Shown here: positions 1 through 7,555 of the stretch, piece after piece | Layout of the letters: each line of letters begins with the position of its first letter | How positions within the stretch are numbered: position 1 is the first letter of the stretch | Assembly (NCBI GenBank): GCA_035637315.1 | Contig: DASPXK010000063.1 | Coordinates: 1-21,627, forward strand | Direction of reading: 5' to 3' | Source: DASPXK01 sp035637315 | GTDB lineage: Bacteria; Chloroflexota; UBA6077; JACCZL01 | DNA length: 21,627 nt | The notes under the pieces: generated by a model | The model's database searches: none | The model's input: only the letters and a program-made list of their open reading frames with translations | Told to the model about the DNA's origin: nothing | Program-made: the position numbers and the translations under genes

Positions 1-354
1 GACTCCAGGCTTTCGGCGACTCCCTCGGTGAAGGCCATTTGGCGGAATACCTTCAAGTGATCGCTCTCGATGTTGACCATCTCCTCGTTGGCTGCGCGGC
101 CGGCATCCGCCAGCTGGCTGCGGAACTTCTCTTCCAACGAAGTCGTGACCAGGCTCATAACCACATACGTGGCAAGCGCAGCCAGGACGAACACCAGCAC
201 GAGGTAGGGGCTGATGATCTTGCCGCCGATGCGGTGGGTGAAAGGAGCGAGCAGACGGCGCCACCCAGGGGGGGGGTGCCAGCGCGAGGAGGTCGCCGTC
301 GGGCGGCTGACCCACCTCGCTTGCCTGTTCCTCGATCTGAGCTACGGACCCCAT
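1..354 (-). CDS. Membrane sensor protein, N-terminal part (leaves window; one-base frameshift)
   Basis: Only the 5' end of the gene is in the window. From ATG at 354 (AGGGGTGG just upstream) one frame gives an acidic start, MGSVAQIEEQ, and runs into a run of nine C (268-276 on this strand as G). Beyond the run the coding continues in another frame: APFTHRIGGKI, a hydrophobic segment (about residues 49-69, SPYLVLVFVLAALATYVVMS), then a polar helix-rich stretch (TTSLEEKFRSQLADAGRAA) that reaches the window edge. With eight C instead of nine the two parts join into one open frame. A short cytoplasmic start, one membrane helix and an extracytoplasmic helical domain are typical of histidine kinases, cyclases or chemoreceptors. 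The output domain lies outside the window, so the class is not known. The frameshift may be a sequencing error or real slippage. Confidence 0.55.
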   Translation of the reverse strand, partial: MGSVAQIEEQASEVGQPPDGDLLALAPPPWVAPSARSFHPPHRRQDHQPLPRAGVRPGCACHVCGYEPGHDFVGREVPQPAGGCRPRSQRGDGQHRERSLEGIPPNGLHRGSRRKPGV

Positions 355-539
355 TCCACCCCTGTCGAGCGCGCGCGGACCGGCCGGATGGGCAAGTCTA
401 GTTGCTGCGTCGAAGGGGTGTCAATTTTGGCGGGCCAGGTTAGCCTCTGAAAAGGCAGCGCCCGGATAGCCCAGGCATATCTGCAAGAGCATCGGTCGGC
501 GGCCGCGACCGACTTAGCCGTCTTTTCTGCGCGAGCTCA
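355..539. other. Intergenic, with one hairpin
   Basis: No convincing gene lies between the sensor start and the stop of the next gene. The only structure I see is the 492-512 hairpin, listed separately. Confidence 0.5.
492..512 (-). terminator. Hairpin, possible terminator
   Basis: TCGGTCG and CGACCGA form a perfect 7-bp stem around a 7-nt loop, 28 nt beyond the stop of the minus-strand gene at 540. No T run follows, so an intrinsic terminator is only a weak inference. Confidence 0.3.
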
Positions 540-1118
540 CTAACGCGGGGTCGCCTCGCCAGTCGACGGCGACGCCGGCTCGGCTTCAGCGGGGAGGAGC
601 GCCTGCTTGCCCGAGTCGACTACAACGAATATCACGCCAGCCTCATCAGGAGCGGAGTCAGATGTTGCGCCCGCGCGGAGGCTATTGTTGGCGGCCGAGG
701 TTGATCCGATCGTCGCGAGGGTCTCCTGGCTGAACGAGAAGCCCCCCACTCGTCGATCGAGTCCGTGCCGCGAGTGCGCCTCGTCAGCTCGGGCTTCCTG
801 GATCACTTCTGCCTTGAGTGGGGCGATTGCGCGCGACAGTTCAAACTGATCGACCCTGACTTGCCCGTCGCTGGAGCCGCGGTCGACGATGGCCGCCACG
901 ACGCTCGTTGTGGGGCTGTCCGCGGTGGAGTCAGCCCGGTGGCGGGGTGAGAAGCTGACGTTGTGGATAATAGTGTCCACGGGCTGTTGGGTGGCTATGC
1001 TGAACAGAGCACCTGCGATGATCGTGGCGCCAATCGCGGTCGTCGCTATCGCCAGGTAGGGAGCACAGGTGCAGAAAAGATTCCGCCGTCCGGCCTCGGC
1101 CGGCATCCGGACTGCCAT
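540..1118 (-). CDS. Hypothetical membrane-anchored protein, 192 aa
   Basis: I do not recognise a family. Residues 1-19 are basic with two cysteines (LFCTCAP), residues 20-42 form one hydrophobic helix (YLAIATTAIGATIIAGALF), and the remaining 150 residues are polar, low in aromatic residues and rich in Ala, Ser, Asp and Glu. This suggests a single-pass protein with an extracytoplasmic tail of low order. The ATG at 1118 has GGAGGAG immediately upstream, which supports it being translated; a second ATG four codons later is possible. Three copies of an 11-nt direct repeat lie 85-135 bases upstream and could be its regulator site. It is on the same strand as the sensor gene, 185 bases upstream of it, so a functional link is possible but not shown. 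Amino-acid composition alone does not rule out a chance frame. Confidence 0.45.
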   Translation of the reverse strand: MAVRMPAEAGRRNLFCTCAPYLAIATTAIGATIIAGALFSIATQQPVDTIIHNVSFSPRHRADSTADSPTTSVVAAIVDRGSSDGQVRVDQFELSRAIAPLKAEVIQEARADEAHSRHGLDRRVGGFSFSQETLATIGSTSAANNSLRAGATSDSAPDEAGVIFVVVDSGKQALLPAEAEPASPSTGEATPR

Positions 1119-1202
1119 GGCTCCTCCAGGCCGAGCGTTTGCTGGTCACGTGCAGCGGCCTTCTGCACGATGAAACGCTGAGGAGCGCAGTGGCGGGGTC
1201 AC

Positions 1203-1254
1203 TCAAACGGACTGAAAGACCGGCCCAAATGGACTGGTACGCGTCAAACGGACT
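1203..1254. repeat. Three spaced 11-nt direct repeats
   Basis: TCAAACGGACT occurs at 1203-1213 and 1244-1254, with a two-mismatch copy, CCAAATGGACT, between them at 1225-1235. Start-to-start spacings are 22 and 19 bases, about two helical turns each, as for a protein binding the same DNA face repeatedly. The array is upstream of the minus-strand gene starting at 1118. Confidence 0.45.
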
Positions 1255-1371
1255 CCCGGCGCGGGAGGGTCCAGACGGCGGCCGCTTCCCCGTCGGGCGT
1301 GGTTCCGATCGACAGCCAGGCACCAGTCTTTTACGCTCCACATCTGCTCGACGCTCGCGCCGGGCTCTCGG

Positions 1372-2460
1372 CTACTCCGCGTGGGGGTGGAGCATGACCC
1401 GGATCGCGCCGCCGCGCCGCTCGACGAACGTCTGCCAGGCCTCGGCGAAGCGATCAAGCGGAAAGTGATGGCTGATCAAGGGTTTGACGTCCACCAGGCC
1501 CCGCGCGATCAGCTCCAGGCCGCGCCGCGAGACCCCCTTCGGGTTTGCGAGCGAGCCGTAAATGTCGAGATGGCCACGCACGATGGTACTCAGGTCGGTT
1601 CCGCTCAGCTCACGGCCTGGACCAGTCGCGCCGGCCAATACCACTCGCCCGCCGCGGCGAGCGATCAGCAAGGCCTGGCGAGCGGCCTCGGACGTACCGG
1701 CGAACTCGACTACCACGTCGGCGCCCCGCCCGCCCAGGGCCGCTCTGACCCGCTCGACCGCCTCGTCGCCACGGGCGGCGACGAGCGCGTCCGCTCCCAG
1801 GCCCTCCATACGCGCCATTCGCTCGGGGCGTGTGCCCAGGATCACCAGCCGCCCGGCCCCCATCGCGCGCGCCACCTGGGCGGCCAGCGCCCCAAAGGCG
1901 CCGGGCCCGATCACCACAACGCTCTCCCCAGCCTGGAGTCGCCCACGCTCAACCGCGTAGAGCGCGATCCCGATATTGTCCGTGAAAGCGCCTTCGTCCC
2001 AGGTGAGCTGGGACGGCAGGGGGTGTAACGCCTTTACCGACACCGCGACGTATTGGGCGAGGCCGCCGGCTACCGTGAAGCCAATGTGAGCGTGGCCCTT
2101 GTCGCGTCGTCCATAGCTCTCGCAGAGCTGGTACAGGGCCTCCAGGCAGCGCGCGCAGGACCCACAGCCGACGTGGACCTCCACACCCACCCGGTCGCCC
2201 GGTTTAACCTGGTCGACGTTGCGCCCGACGGCCACCACCTGGGCGGCGAATTCGTGGCCCGGGATGTGGGGGAAGCGGGTGCCCGGAAACTGCCCGGCGA
2301 AGATCTTCTGATCGGTGGCGCAGATGGTGCTGCTCATCACTCGGAGCAGCGCCTGACCGCCGCCCGGCGCGGGCACCTCCACATCGCCGCGGACCTCGAA
2401 GCGATCGGGCTCCTGGCAGACCACCGCCCGCATGGTGTCGGGGACTCGCCGCTCAGGCAT
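1372..2460 (-). CDS. Zinc-dependent alcohol dehydrogenase (MDR superfamily)
   Basis: Medium-chain dehydrogenase of 362 residues, the usual length, oxidising an alcohol with NAD(P)+. The N-terminal GroES-like domain has the catalytic zinc ligands C47 (TICATDQ) and H69-E70 (PGHEF), and the structural zinc lobe C99, C102, C105 and C113. The Rossmann domain has GPGAFG at 185-190. The sequence resembles sorbitol, threonine and galactitol dehydrogenases more than short alcohol dehydrogenases, but the substrate cannot be read from it. It is the last gene of the run starting at the LacI regulator and lies 100 bases after a second, divergent paralogue. The ATG at 2460 has no clear ribosome site; the ATG at residue 10 (2433) is the point where family homology begins and is a possible alternative. 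Confidence 0.88.
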   Translation of the reverse strand: MPERRVPDTMRAVVCQEPDRFEVRGDVEVPAPGGGQALLRVMSSTICATDQKIFAGQFPGTRFPHIPGHEFAAQVVAVGRNVDQVKPGDRVGVEVHVGCGSCARCLEALYQLCESYGRRDKGHAHIGFTVAGGLAQYVAVSVKALHPLPSQLTWDEGAFTDNIGIALYAVERGRLQAGESVVVIGPGAFGALAAQVARAMGAGRLVILGTRPERMARMEGLGADALVAARGDEAVERVRAALGGRGADVVVEFAGTSEAARQALLIARRGGRVVLAGATGPGRELSGTDLSTIVRGHLDIYGSLANPKGVSRRGLELIARGLVDVKPLISHHFPLDRFAEAWQTFVERRGGAIRVMLHPHAE

Positions 2461-2560
2461 GTGATCAGCCGACCGGCGCCCCGCGGCCGGCCCCGATCCG
2501 GCTGTAATCGCAGCGACGATGATGGATCGCGCGACTGGACGTGTTCAGACTGTGTCGTCC

Positions 2561-3679
2561 TCAGTCATTCGGGCGGATCAGGACTTTTAGGGCGCCGTCC
2601 ACGCGTTGCGCGAAGGTGTGAAGCGCTTCGCCGTAGCGCTCGAGCGGGAAGACGTGGGTGACAAGCGGCTCGACGCGCACGCGGCCGGTCATGATGAGCG
2701 GAATGACCTCATCCATCGTGTTGCGGTTGGCACGCACGCCGAACAGGTCGATCTCCTCCAGGACGACCTTCTGGATGGGGAGCGAGACCGGCTCCACGGG
2801 GATGCCCGTGAATGAGGCCCGCCCCCCTTTGCCCAGCACGTTCACCGTCTGAAGGACCGAGTCAACGGTCCCACCCGTGTCGATCGCAACGTGGGCGCCC
2901 TTGCCGTCCGTCGACCGCCTGATGACCTCGACCGGGTCCTCCTCACGGTAGTTGACCACCTCGAAGCCCATCTGGCGGGCCTTTTCAAGCCGTGCGCCTG
3001 AGCCGGTGACGATGACCCGCCCAGCGCCCAGCGCCAGCGCGCAATCGGCGGTCAGCAGGCCCATCGGGCCGGCCCCCACGACGACCGCCACGTCACCGGC
3101 ATTGATGCCCGGGCGCTTGACGGAGTACAGCGCGATGCTGGCCGTGTCCACCATGGCCCCGACTGACAGCTCCATCTCGTCCGGGATCTTGAAGACTGAT
3201 TTGATCGAGTGGACGACGTACTGGGCGTCCGCGCCCTGGCTGTAATGGCCGTACTGGTGGTGGATCGGCTCGTTGCCGTAATTGTCGCACAGGTTGTACC
3301 GGCCAATCGTGCACATGCGGCAGTAGCCACATCCGGCGTGCGAGGTGCCTGCCACCCGATCGCCCATCTGCCAGCCGAGCTCGGCGGCGCCGGGACCGAC
3401 CTGCACAAGCGTGCCCGACCACTCGTGGCCCGGGATGAACGGATAGCTTCGTGGCCAGCGACCAGGGAACCTGCCCTCGTAGATGTGCAGGTCCGTGCCA
3501 CAAATCGCCACCGCGTCGACCTTGCACAGGACCTCCATCGGGCCGGCGCGCGGTGTCGGGACGTCGTCGCGGATCTCATGGTTATGCGGCTTGGTGAGAA
3601 CCAGCGCCCGCATCGATTCAGGGATCCCGCTATGGGCGGCGACCGGGCGCTTCACTTCGGGTTTCGCACTGATCGCCAT
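2561..3679 (-). CDS. Zinc-dependent alcohol dehydrogenase (MDR superfamily), second copy
   Basis: A 372-residue medium-chain zinc dehydrogenase. Catalytic zinc ligands are C60 (AICGTD) and H85-E86 (PGHEW), structural zinc cysteines are C117, C120, C123 and C131 (GCGYCRMC, NLC), and the nucleotide-binding glycines are in GAGPMG at 202-207. A 20-residue tail precedes the usual family start (MRALVLTKP). I prefer ATG 3679 because GAGGA lies 5-7 bases upstream; a TTG at 3691 in the same frame overlaps the stop of the preceding cyclase gene. Either way the two genes are translationally close. The tandem of two different dehydrogenases after a hydrolase suggests successive oxidation of alcohol or diol intermediates in the pathway that this operon serves. 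Exact substrate unknown. Confidence 0.88.
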   Translation of the reverse strand: MAISAKPEVKRPVAAHSGIPESMRALVLTKPHNHEIRDDVPTPRAGPMEVLCKVDAVAICGTDLHIYEGRFPGRWPRSYPFIPGHEWSGTLVQVGPGAAELGWQMGDRVAGTSHAGCGYCRMCTIGRYNLCDNYGNEPIHHQYGHYSQGADAQYVVHSIKSVFKIPDEMELSVGAMVDTASIALYSVKRPGINAGDVAVVVGAGPMGLLTADCALALGAGRVIVTGSGARLEKARQMGFEVVNYREEDPVEVIRRSTDGKGAHVAIDTGGTVDSVLQTVNVLGKGGRASFTGIPVEPVSLPIQKVVLEEIDLFGVRANRNTMDEVIPLIMTGRVRVEPLVTHVFPLERYGEALHTFAQRVDGALKVLIRPND

Positions 3680-3687
3680 GTTCTTCC

Positions 3688-4566
3688 TCAATAGCTGACC
3701 GGCTCGTTCGAGCTAGCCATGATGCGAGCGGGCGTGGTGCCGGCGTCGCGCTGGCGCGGCTGCGCGCCCGGTGGGGTGGCGCCCTCGACGCCCGGCTTGT
3801 CTAGATCCAGGAACGCGGCCACGCGGCAGATGCAGCCCTCGCCGCCGATCCAGCGCCAGGGGAAGGCGCCCATCGTGACCCGCATGCCCGCCACCTCGGC
3901 GATCTCGCCGCCCAGATTCTCGAGCATGCATACGTTGCTGCGCGCCGTGCGGTAATGGATGTACTCGAAGTCCTTCTCGGGCAGCAGCTCCTCGACGGGC
4001 CCCCCGTACATCTGCTCGAACTCCCGAACGAGGTCGGGCCGCATCCAGCGCACTCGGACGTAGAGCGAGTGGTCGATGGATGCGAGGTCGGCGCCGATCC
4101 ACTTGATCTTCTTCTCGTCGATTAGGTAGTCGACAACCTCCGGGCGCGGGCCGGGGTGGCGATCGAAGTACATGACGTCGTCGCGCGTCGCCTTGGTCCA
4201 GTTGTACTTGTCCCACCCCGTGTACAGGACGACGACGTCGCCCTCGCGAATCTCCTCGCTTCTGGGCAGGCAGCCCAGCACGTCGTCCAGGCTGTAGAAG
4301 CTCCAGGGCTTGGTGACGGGGCGGAGATCGATCACCAGTCCGGTCCCCACCAGGTCGGCCAGGGGGATCTCGCCCAGGTGCTTACCGCCCTCGGCGTAGT
4401 GGATCGGCGCGTCGATATGGGTGCCGGTGTGCATGTTGGTCTTGACCAGGACGGTGCTCTTGCGGTCACGGTGGTGGGTGGTGATGTCGGTCACCTCGAT
4501 CGACGCGAACTGAGGCCAGGTGGGCATTCGGTCGCCCCACGGCTGGGTCAGGTCGACGATTCTCAC
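3688..4566 (-). CDS. Cyclase-family metal-dependent hydrolase (kynurenine formamidase-like)
   Basis: Belongs to the cyclase/kynurenine formamidase fold family, which hydrolyses amide or ester bonds with bound zinc or manganese. The family signature HTGTHIDAPIH is present, with putative ligands H46, H50, D52 and H56. The opening MRIVDLTQPW and the late segment RTARSNVCMLENLGGE also match the family. At 292 residues it is longer than the roughly 210-260 usual, because of inserts in the middle and a Pro/Arg-rich tail of about 35 residues. The start is GTG, with AAGGAGC seven bases upstream. It sits between the permease (48 bases) and two dehydrogenases. The probable substrate is a cyclic or acylated acid entering by the ABC transporter; isatin hydrolase- or formamidase-type chemistry is possible but undetermined. 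Confidence 0.85.
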   Translation of the reverse strand: MRIVDLTQPWGDRMPTWPQFASIEVTDITTHHRDRKSTVLVKTNMHTGTHIDAPIHYAEGGKHLGEIPLADLVGTGLVIDLRPVTKPWSFYSLDDVLGCLPRSEEIREGDVVVLYTGWDKYNWTKATRDDVMYFDRHPGPRPEVVDYLIDEKKIKWIGADLASIDHSLYVRVRWMRPDLVREFEQMYGGPVEELLPEKDFEYIHYRTARSNVCMLENLGGEIAEVAGMRVTMGAFPWRWIGGEGCICRVAAFLDLDKPGVEGATPPGAQPRQRDAGTTPARIMASSNEPVSY

Positions 4567-4614
4567 GCAGATGCTCCTTGTGGCGGCCGCTCCCTCACGG
4601 TCGCGGTACCGATC

Positions 4615-5499
4615 TCAATCTTCAGTGGCTCCGGTCCAGGGCGCGATGCGTTTCTCGATCTGGCGCGTGATTGTCGTCAGCGCGATCCCGAGCGCCATCA
4701 CCAGGACGATCGGTACCAACAAATGGTCGGGCTGGAACGAGTTGCTGTAACGAACGATCAGGTAGCCGATGCCGGTGATCGAGGTGAAGAACTCGGCCAC
4801 GACCATGCCCACCAGCGCTCGTCCCACCGCCAGGCGGAGGCCGGCCGCGATGTAGGGCAGCGCCGATGGGATGACCACGTCAGTCCAGAGCTGGCGCTCG
4901 CTGGAGCGAAAGGCGTGGGCGACCTCCAGGAGCCGCCGATCGACGTTCCTGACGCCCTGCTCGGTATTGACGATGACGGCGAAAATCGCGGATATGACGA
5001 CCACGATCACCTTGGCGCTCACGTCGAAGCCGAAGATGAGCGTGATCAGCGGAACGAGCGCGACGTTCGGGGTTGAGTTGAAGGCGTCGACGTACCAGTT
5101 GAGGGCGTAGTCGACGATCCGGCTGCGGGCGATCGCGACTCCCAGCGGGATGCCGAGCACCAGCGCGATGCCGAAGCCGTAGGCGAGCACCACCAGGCTG
5201 CCCCGCAGATAGGACCACAGCTCCCCGCTGCGAGTCATCTCGAACCCGGCCGAGACGACGGCGGATGGCGGTGCGAACAGGGCCTTGTTCACGCTGCGGC
5301 CGTACAGCTCCCACACGCCCAACACGACCGCCAGCGAGAGGAGCCGCACGAACCACCTGAAAGCCTCCTCGCGTCGCCGACGGGCCGCGGCCACGGCCCG
5401 GCTGCGGTCGATCACCGCGGCTCGGGCTGCTGACGGGTCGATGCCCGGCGTGGGCGAGACCGTTGCGTCGCCGACAGATGTCTGCACCACGGCCCTCAC
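4615..5499 (-). CDS. ABC transporter permease (SsuC/TauC type)
   Basis: Membrane subunit of an importer of the nitrate/sulfonate/taurine class. The 294 residues hold an Arg-rich cytoplasmic lead, a first helix near FVRLLSLAVVLGVWELYG, then the binding-protein-dependent permease domain with about five more helices (LVVLAYGFGIALVLGIPLG; VALVPLITLIFGF; VIVVVISAIFAVIV; a final LLVPIVLVMALGIALT). The coupling loop with the EAA-like motif is LEVAHAFRSSERQLW...VIPSALPYI, which docks to the ATPase. The start codon is GTG, one base after the stop of the ATPase gene; a second GTG lies three codons later. It works with the ATPase and lipoprotein encoded just upstream. The family also carries aromatic acids such as phthalate in some bacteria. 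Confidence 0.9.
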   Translation of the reverse strand: MRAVVQTSVGDATVSPTPGIDPSAARAAVIDRSRAVAAARRRREEAFRWFVRLLSLAVVLGVWELYGRSVNKALFAPPSAVVSAGFEMTRSGELWSYLRGSLVVLAYGFGIALVLGIPLGVAIARSRIVDYALNWYVDAFNSTPNVALVPLITLIFGFDVSAKVIVVVISAIFAVIVNTEQGVRNVDRRLLEVAHAFRSSERQLWTDVVIPSALPYIAAGLRLAVGRALVGMVVAEFFTSITGIGYLIVRYSNSFQPDHLLVPIVLVMALGIALTTITRQIEKRIAPWTGATED

Positions 5500-5500
5500 C

Positions 5501-6328
5501 TCACCCTACCGCGGCCGCGGCCTCGGGCCGCAGCTCCTCCCAGATGTGGCTGCGCAGTTCCGAGAAGCGGTCGGTAGCCCGGGCGGCCTGAATGTTCCGT
5601 GGGCGGGGCAGACCGACCTCGAGGATCTCGCGGATGTGGCCGGGGCGAGCCGACAACACGGCGATGCGGTCCCCCAGCACGATCGCCTCGTCGATGCTGT
5701 GGGTGATGAAGACCATCGTCTTCTGCTCCTGCTCCAGGATGCGCAGCAGCTCTTCCTGGAGTAGCTCGCGCGTCTGGGCGTCGAGGGCGCCAAAGGGCTC
5801 GTCCATCAAGAGCACATCCGGATTCAGGGCCAGGGCCCGCACCAGCCCGGCGCGCTGCTGCATGCCGCCGGACAGCTGATATGGGTACATCTGATCGAAG
5901 CCGGATAGGCCAACCAGGTCGAGGTAGGGCCTCAGCCGGATCTCCCAGGTCTCCCGCGACAGGCCGCGCAGCTTCAGTCCATAGGCGGCGTTGTCATACA
6001 CGGTCTTCCAGGGGAACAGTCCGAAGTGCTGAAAGACCATCGCCACGTGCGGACTCGGTTGGGTGACTGGCTGGCCGTCCAGCAGAACGCGCCCCTCGGA
6101 AGGCTGGAGCAGCCCGCCCAGACAGCGCAGCAGCGTCGTCTTGCCGCACCCAGACGGGCCGACGATGCAGATCGTCTCGTTCGGTCGGACTTCGAGATCG
6201 AGGTTCTCGAAGGCAACCACGGCGCCGTCGCTGAAGGTCCGTGTAGCGCCTTCCACCCGCATCTTCGGGGAGTTGAGACTTGAGACTCGGGAATTGAGGA
6301 CTGAGGCCCCGCCCGAAGATTCGGTCAT
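5501..6328 (-). CDS. ABC transporter ATP-binding protein (SsuB/TauB type)
   Basis: ATPase subunit of the importer. All core motifs are intact: Walker A GPSGCGKTT at 57-65, Q-loop Q100, signature LSGGMQQR at 152-159, Walker B VLLMDEP ending in the catalytic E177, and the switch histidine H210. At 275 residues it has normal length apart from the first 22 residues, which are Ser/Asn-rich (VLNSRVSSLNS) and are encoded by a degenerate heptanucleotide repeat array. The conserved domain begins at MRVEGATRTF, so an internal ATG at 6262 is a possible true start. I kept the upstream ATG because the later one has no ribosome site. It lies 24 bases after the binding-protein gene. Confidence 0.93.
   Translation of the reverse strand: MTESSGGASVLNSRVSSLNSPKMRVEGATRTFSDGAVVAFENLDLEVRPNETICIVGPSGCGKTTLLRCLGGLLQPSEGRVLLDGQPVTQPSPHVAMVFQHFGLFPWKTVYDNAAYGLKLRGLSRETWEIRLRPYLDLVGLSGFDQMYPYQLSGGMQQRAGLVRALALNPDVLLMDEPFGALDAQTRELLQEELLRILEQEQKTMVFITHSIDEAIVLGDRIAVLSARPGHIREILEVGLPRPRNIQAARATDRFSELRSHIWEELRPEAAAAVG
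6271..6305. repeat. Heptanucleotide tandem array, five degenerate units
   Basis: Five consecutive 7-nt units resembling AGTTGAG (AGTTGAG, ACTTGAG and three more variants), with exact 7-nt spacing. It lies inside the first codons of the ATPase gene. See the finding on heptanucleotide arrays. Confidence 0.55.
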
Positions 6329-6352
6329 CTCAGCGAGCCTTTCTCAATTCGG

Positions 6353-7555
6353 CTAGTACCAGCGGGGATCGCCACTCCAAGGGCCGCCGTTTCGCCTGAT
6401 CGCCTCCTCGACGATCGAGCGCTCGACAATCTGCTCATACGTCGGCTTGCTCTCCGGCTTGACGATGCCGACCTCGGCCTCCTTGTCGATGGTGTACAGG
6501 ATCAGGTCGCGCGGCATCCCATCGTTGACGCTCCAGATGCCACCTTTGACCAGGTCGGCATAGGCCTTGTCGACCTCCTCCGGCTTGCGCTTCGTCTCGT
6601 CGACCGCGATCCGCTTCGTCTCGGTCGGGTTCAGATACATGAACCGCTGCGCCTTGATCACCGCGGTCATGAACCGGGTCAACGCCTCGCGCTTGTTCTT
6701 GATGTTGTCCTCTGTCGCGACGAAGGCCGAGTACCACCAGTTGGGGACCAGCTCCCACATCTGTGCTAGGTTGACCAGGTCAGACTTGGCGCCCGTGGCG
6801 GCGTAGTACTGGTCGATGTGGAGCGTCGTGGCGTCGACCTGGCCGTTGACCAGGGCAGGGACGCGGTTGGCCGTGCTGATCGTGATGTACTCGACGTCAT
6901 TTGGCGTAAGTCCGGCGGTCTGGAGGACGAGCCGGGCCATCACCTCGTTGAAGCCACCCACCTCCTGAATGCCGATCTTGCGGCCCTTCAAGTCCCTGGC
7001 CGTTTTGATGTCCGGCCCCGTCGTCAGGACCACGCTCAGCTTGGGGGCATAGGTCCCGATCGCCTTGACCGGCGCGGTCTGCTGGATCGCCGCGAACAGC
7101 GGGTCTGAGCTGGTCGCTACCACGTCCAGGCCGCCCGATATGCCACCTCGCAGGGCGCCGACGCCGCCTTCGAAGCTCTTGATCTCGACTTCCAGGCCGA
7201 CCTCGTCGAAGAAGCCCATCGCGTTGGCGATGTACGGTGGCAAGTGCACCATGCTCGGTGGCGTTACCGCCCCTCCGAACACGAGTTTCATCCTGTCGGG
7301 CGGATTGACGGCCGGCTTGGGTGCCATCGGAGTGGCCATCGCGACCGGGCTGGCGGCCGGCGAGGCGGCCGGACTGGCAGCTGGCGAGGCGGCTGGGCTC
7401 GCGACGGGCGCGGCCGGCTTTGGCGCCTCGGTGGGCTTGGCGGGAGCGACGGTCGGCGCCGCGGGAGCAGCCCCGCCGCACGCCGCGGCGAACAGGCTGA
7501 GGGCGACCAGAGCGCCGAGGCGGCGCGCAAGGCGTGAGGCTGCGAGCGGTCTCAT
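6353..7555 (-). CDS. ABC transporter substrate-binding lipoprotein (NMT1/SsuA-like)
   Basis: Extracytoplasmic receptor of the importer, 400 residues. A basic start and hydrophobic helix end in the lipobox LFAAAC, with C26 as the lipidated residue. A flexible anchor of about 50 residues follows, with repeated SPAA units. The periplasmic-binding domain begins near KLVFGGAVTPPSMVHLPPYI and has family features such as FFDEVGLEVEI, DLKGRKIGI and LINGQVDA-like VNGQVDAT. Related receptors bind sulfonates, nitrate, thiamine precursor or aromatic acids, so the ligand is open. The ATG overlaps the TGA of the regulator gene in ATGA, and AAAGGAGC lies nine bases upstream, within the regulator's last codons. 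Translation of the two is therefore probably coupled. Confidence 0.92.
   Translation of the reverse strand: MRPLAASRLARRLGALVALSLFAAACGGAAPAAPTVAPAKPTEAPKPAAPVASPAASPAASPAASPAASPVAMATPMAPKPAVNPPDRMKLVFGGAVTPPSMVHLPPYIANAMGFFDEVGLEVEIKSFEGGVGALRGGISGGLDVVATSSDPLFAAIQQTAPVKAIGTYAPKLSVVLTTGPDIKTARDLKGRKIGIQEVGGFNEVMARLVLQTAGLTPNDVEYITISTANRVPALVNGQVDATTLHIDQYYAATGAKSDLVNLAQMWELVPNWWYSAFVATEDNIKNKREALTRFMTAVIKAQRFMYLNPTETKRIAVDETKRKPEEVDKAYADLVKGGIWSVNDGMPRDLILYTIDKEAEVGIVKPESKPTYEQIVERSIVEEAIRRNGGPWSGDPRWY

Noticed and set aside
1139..1468. A 109-residue plus-strand frame near the left part of the window
   Set aside because: It runs across the direct-repeat array and into the 3' end of the dehydrogenase gene on the other strand; composition is Arg/Ser-rich shadow type and no ribosome site was seen.
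4156..5076. A 306-residue plus-strand frame
   Set aside because: It lies opposite the conserved cyclase and permease genes, with Asp/His/Val-rich antisense composition.
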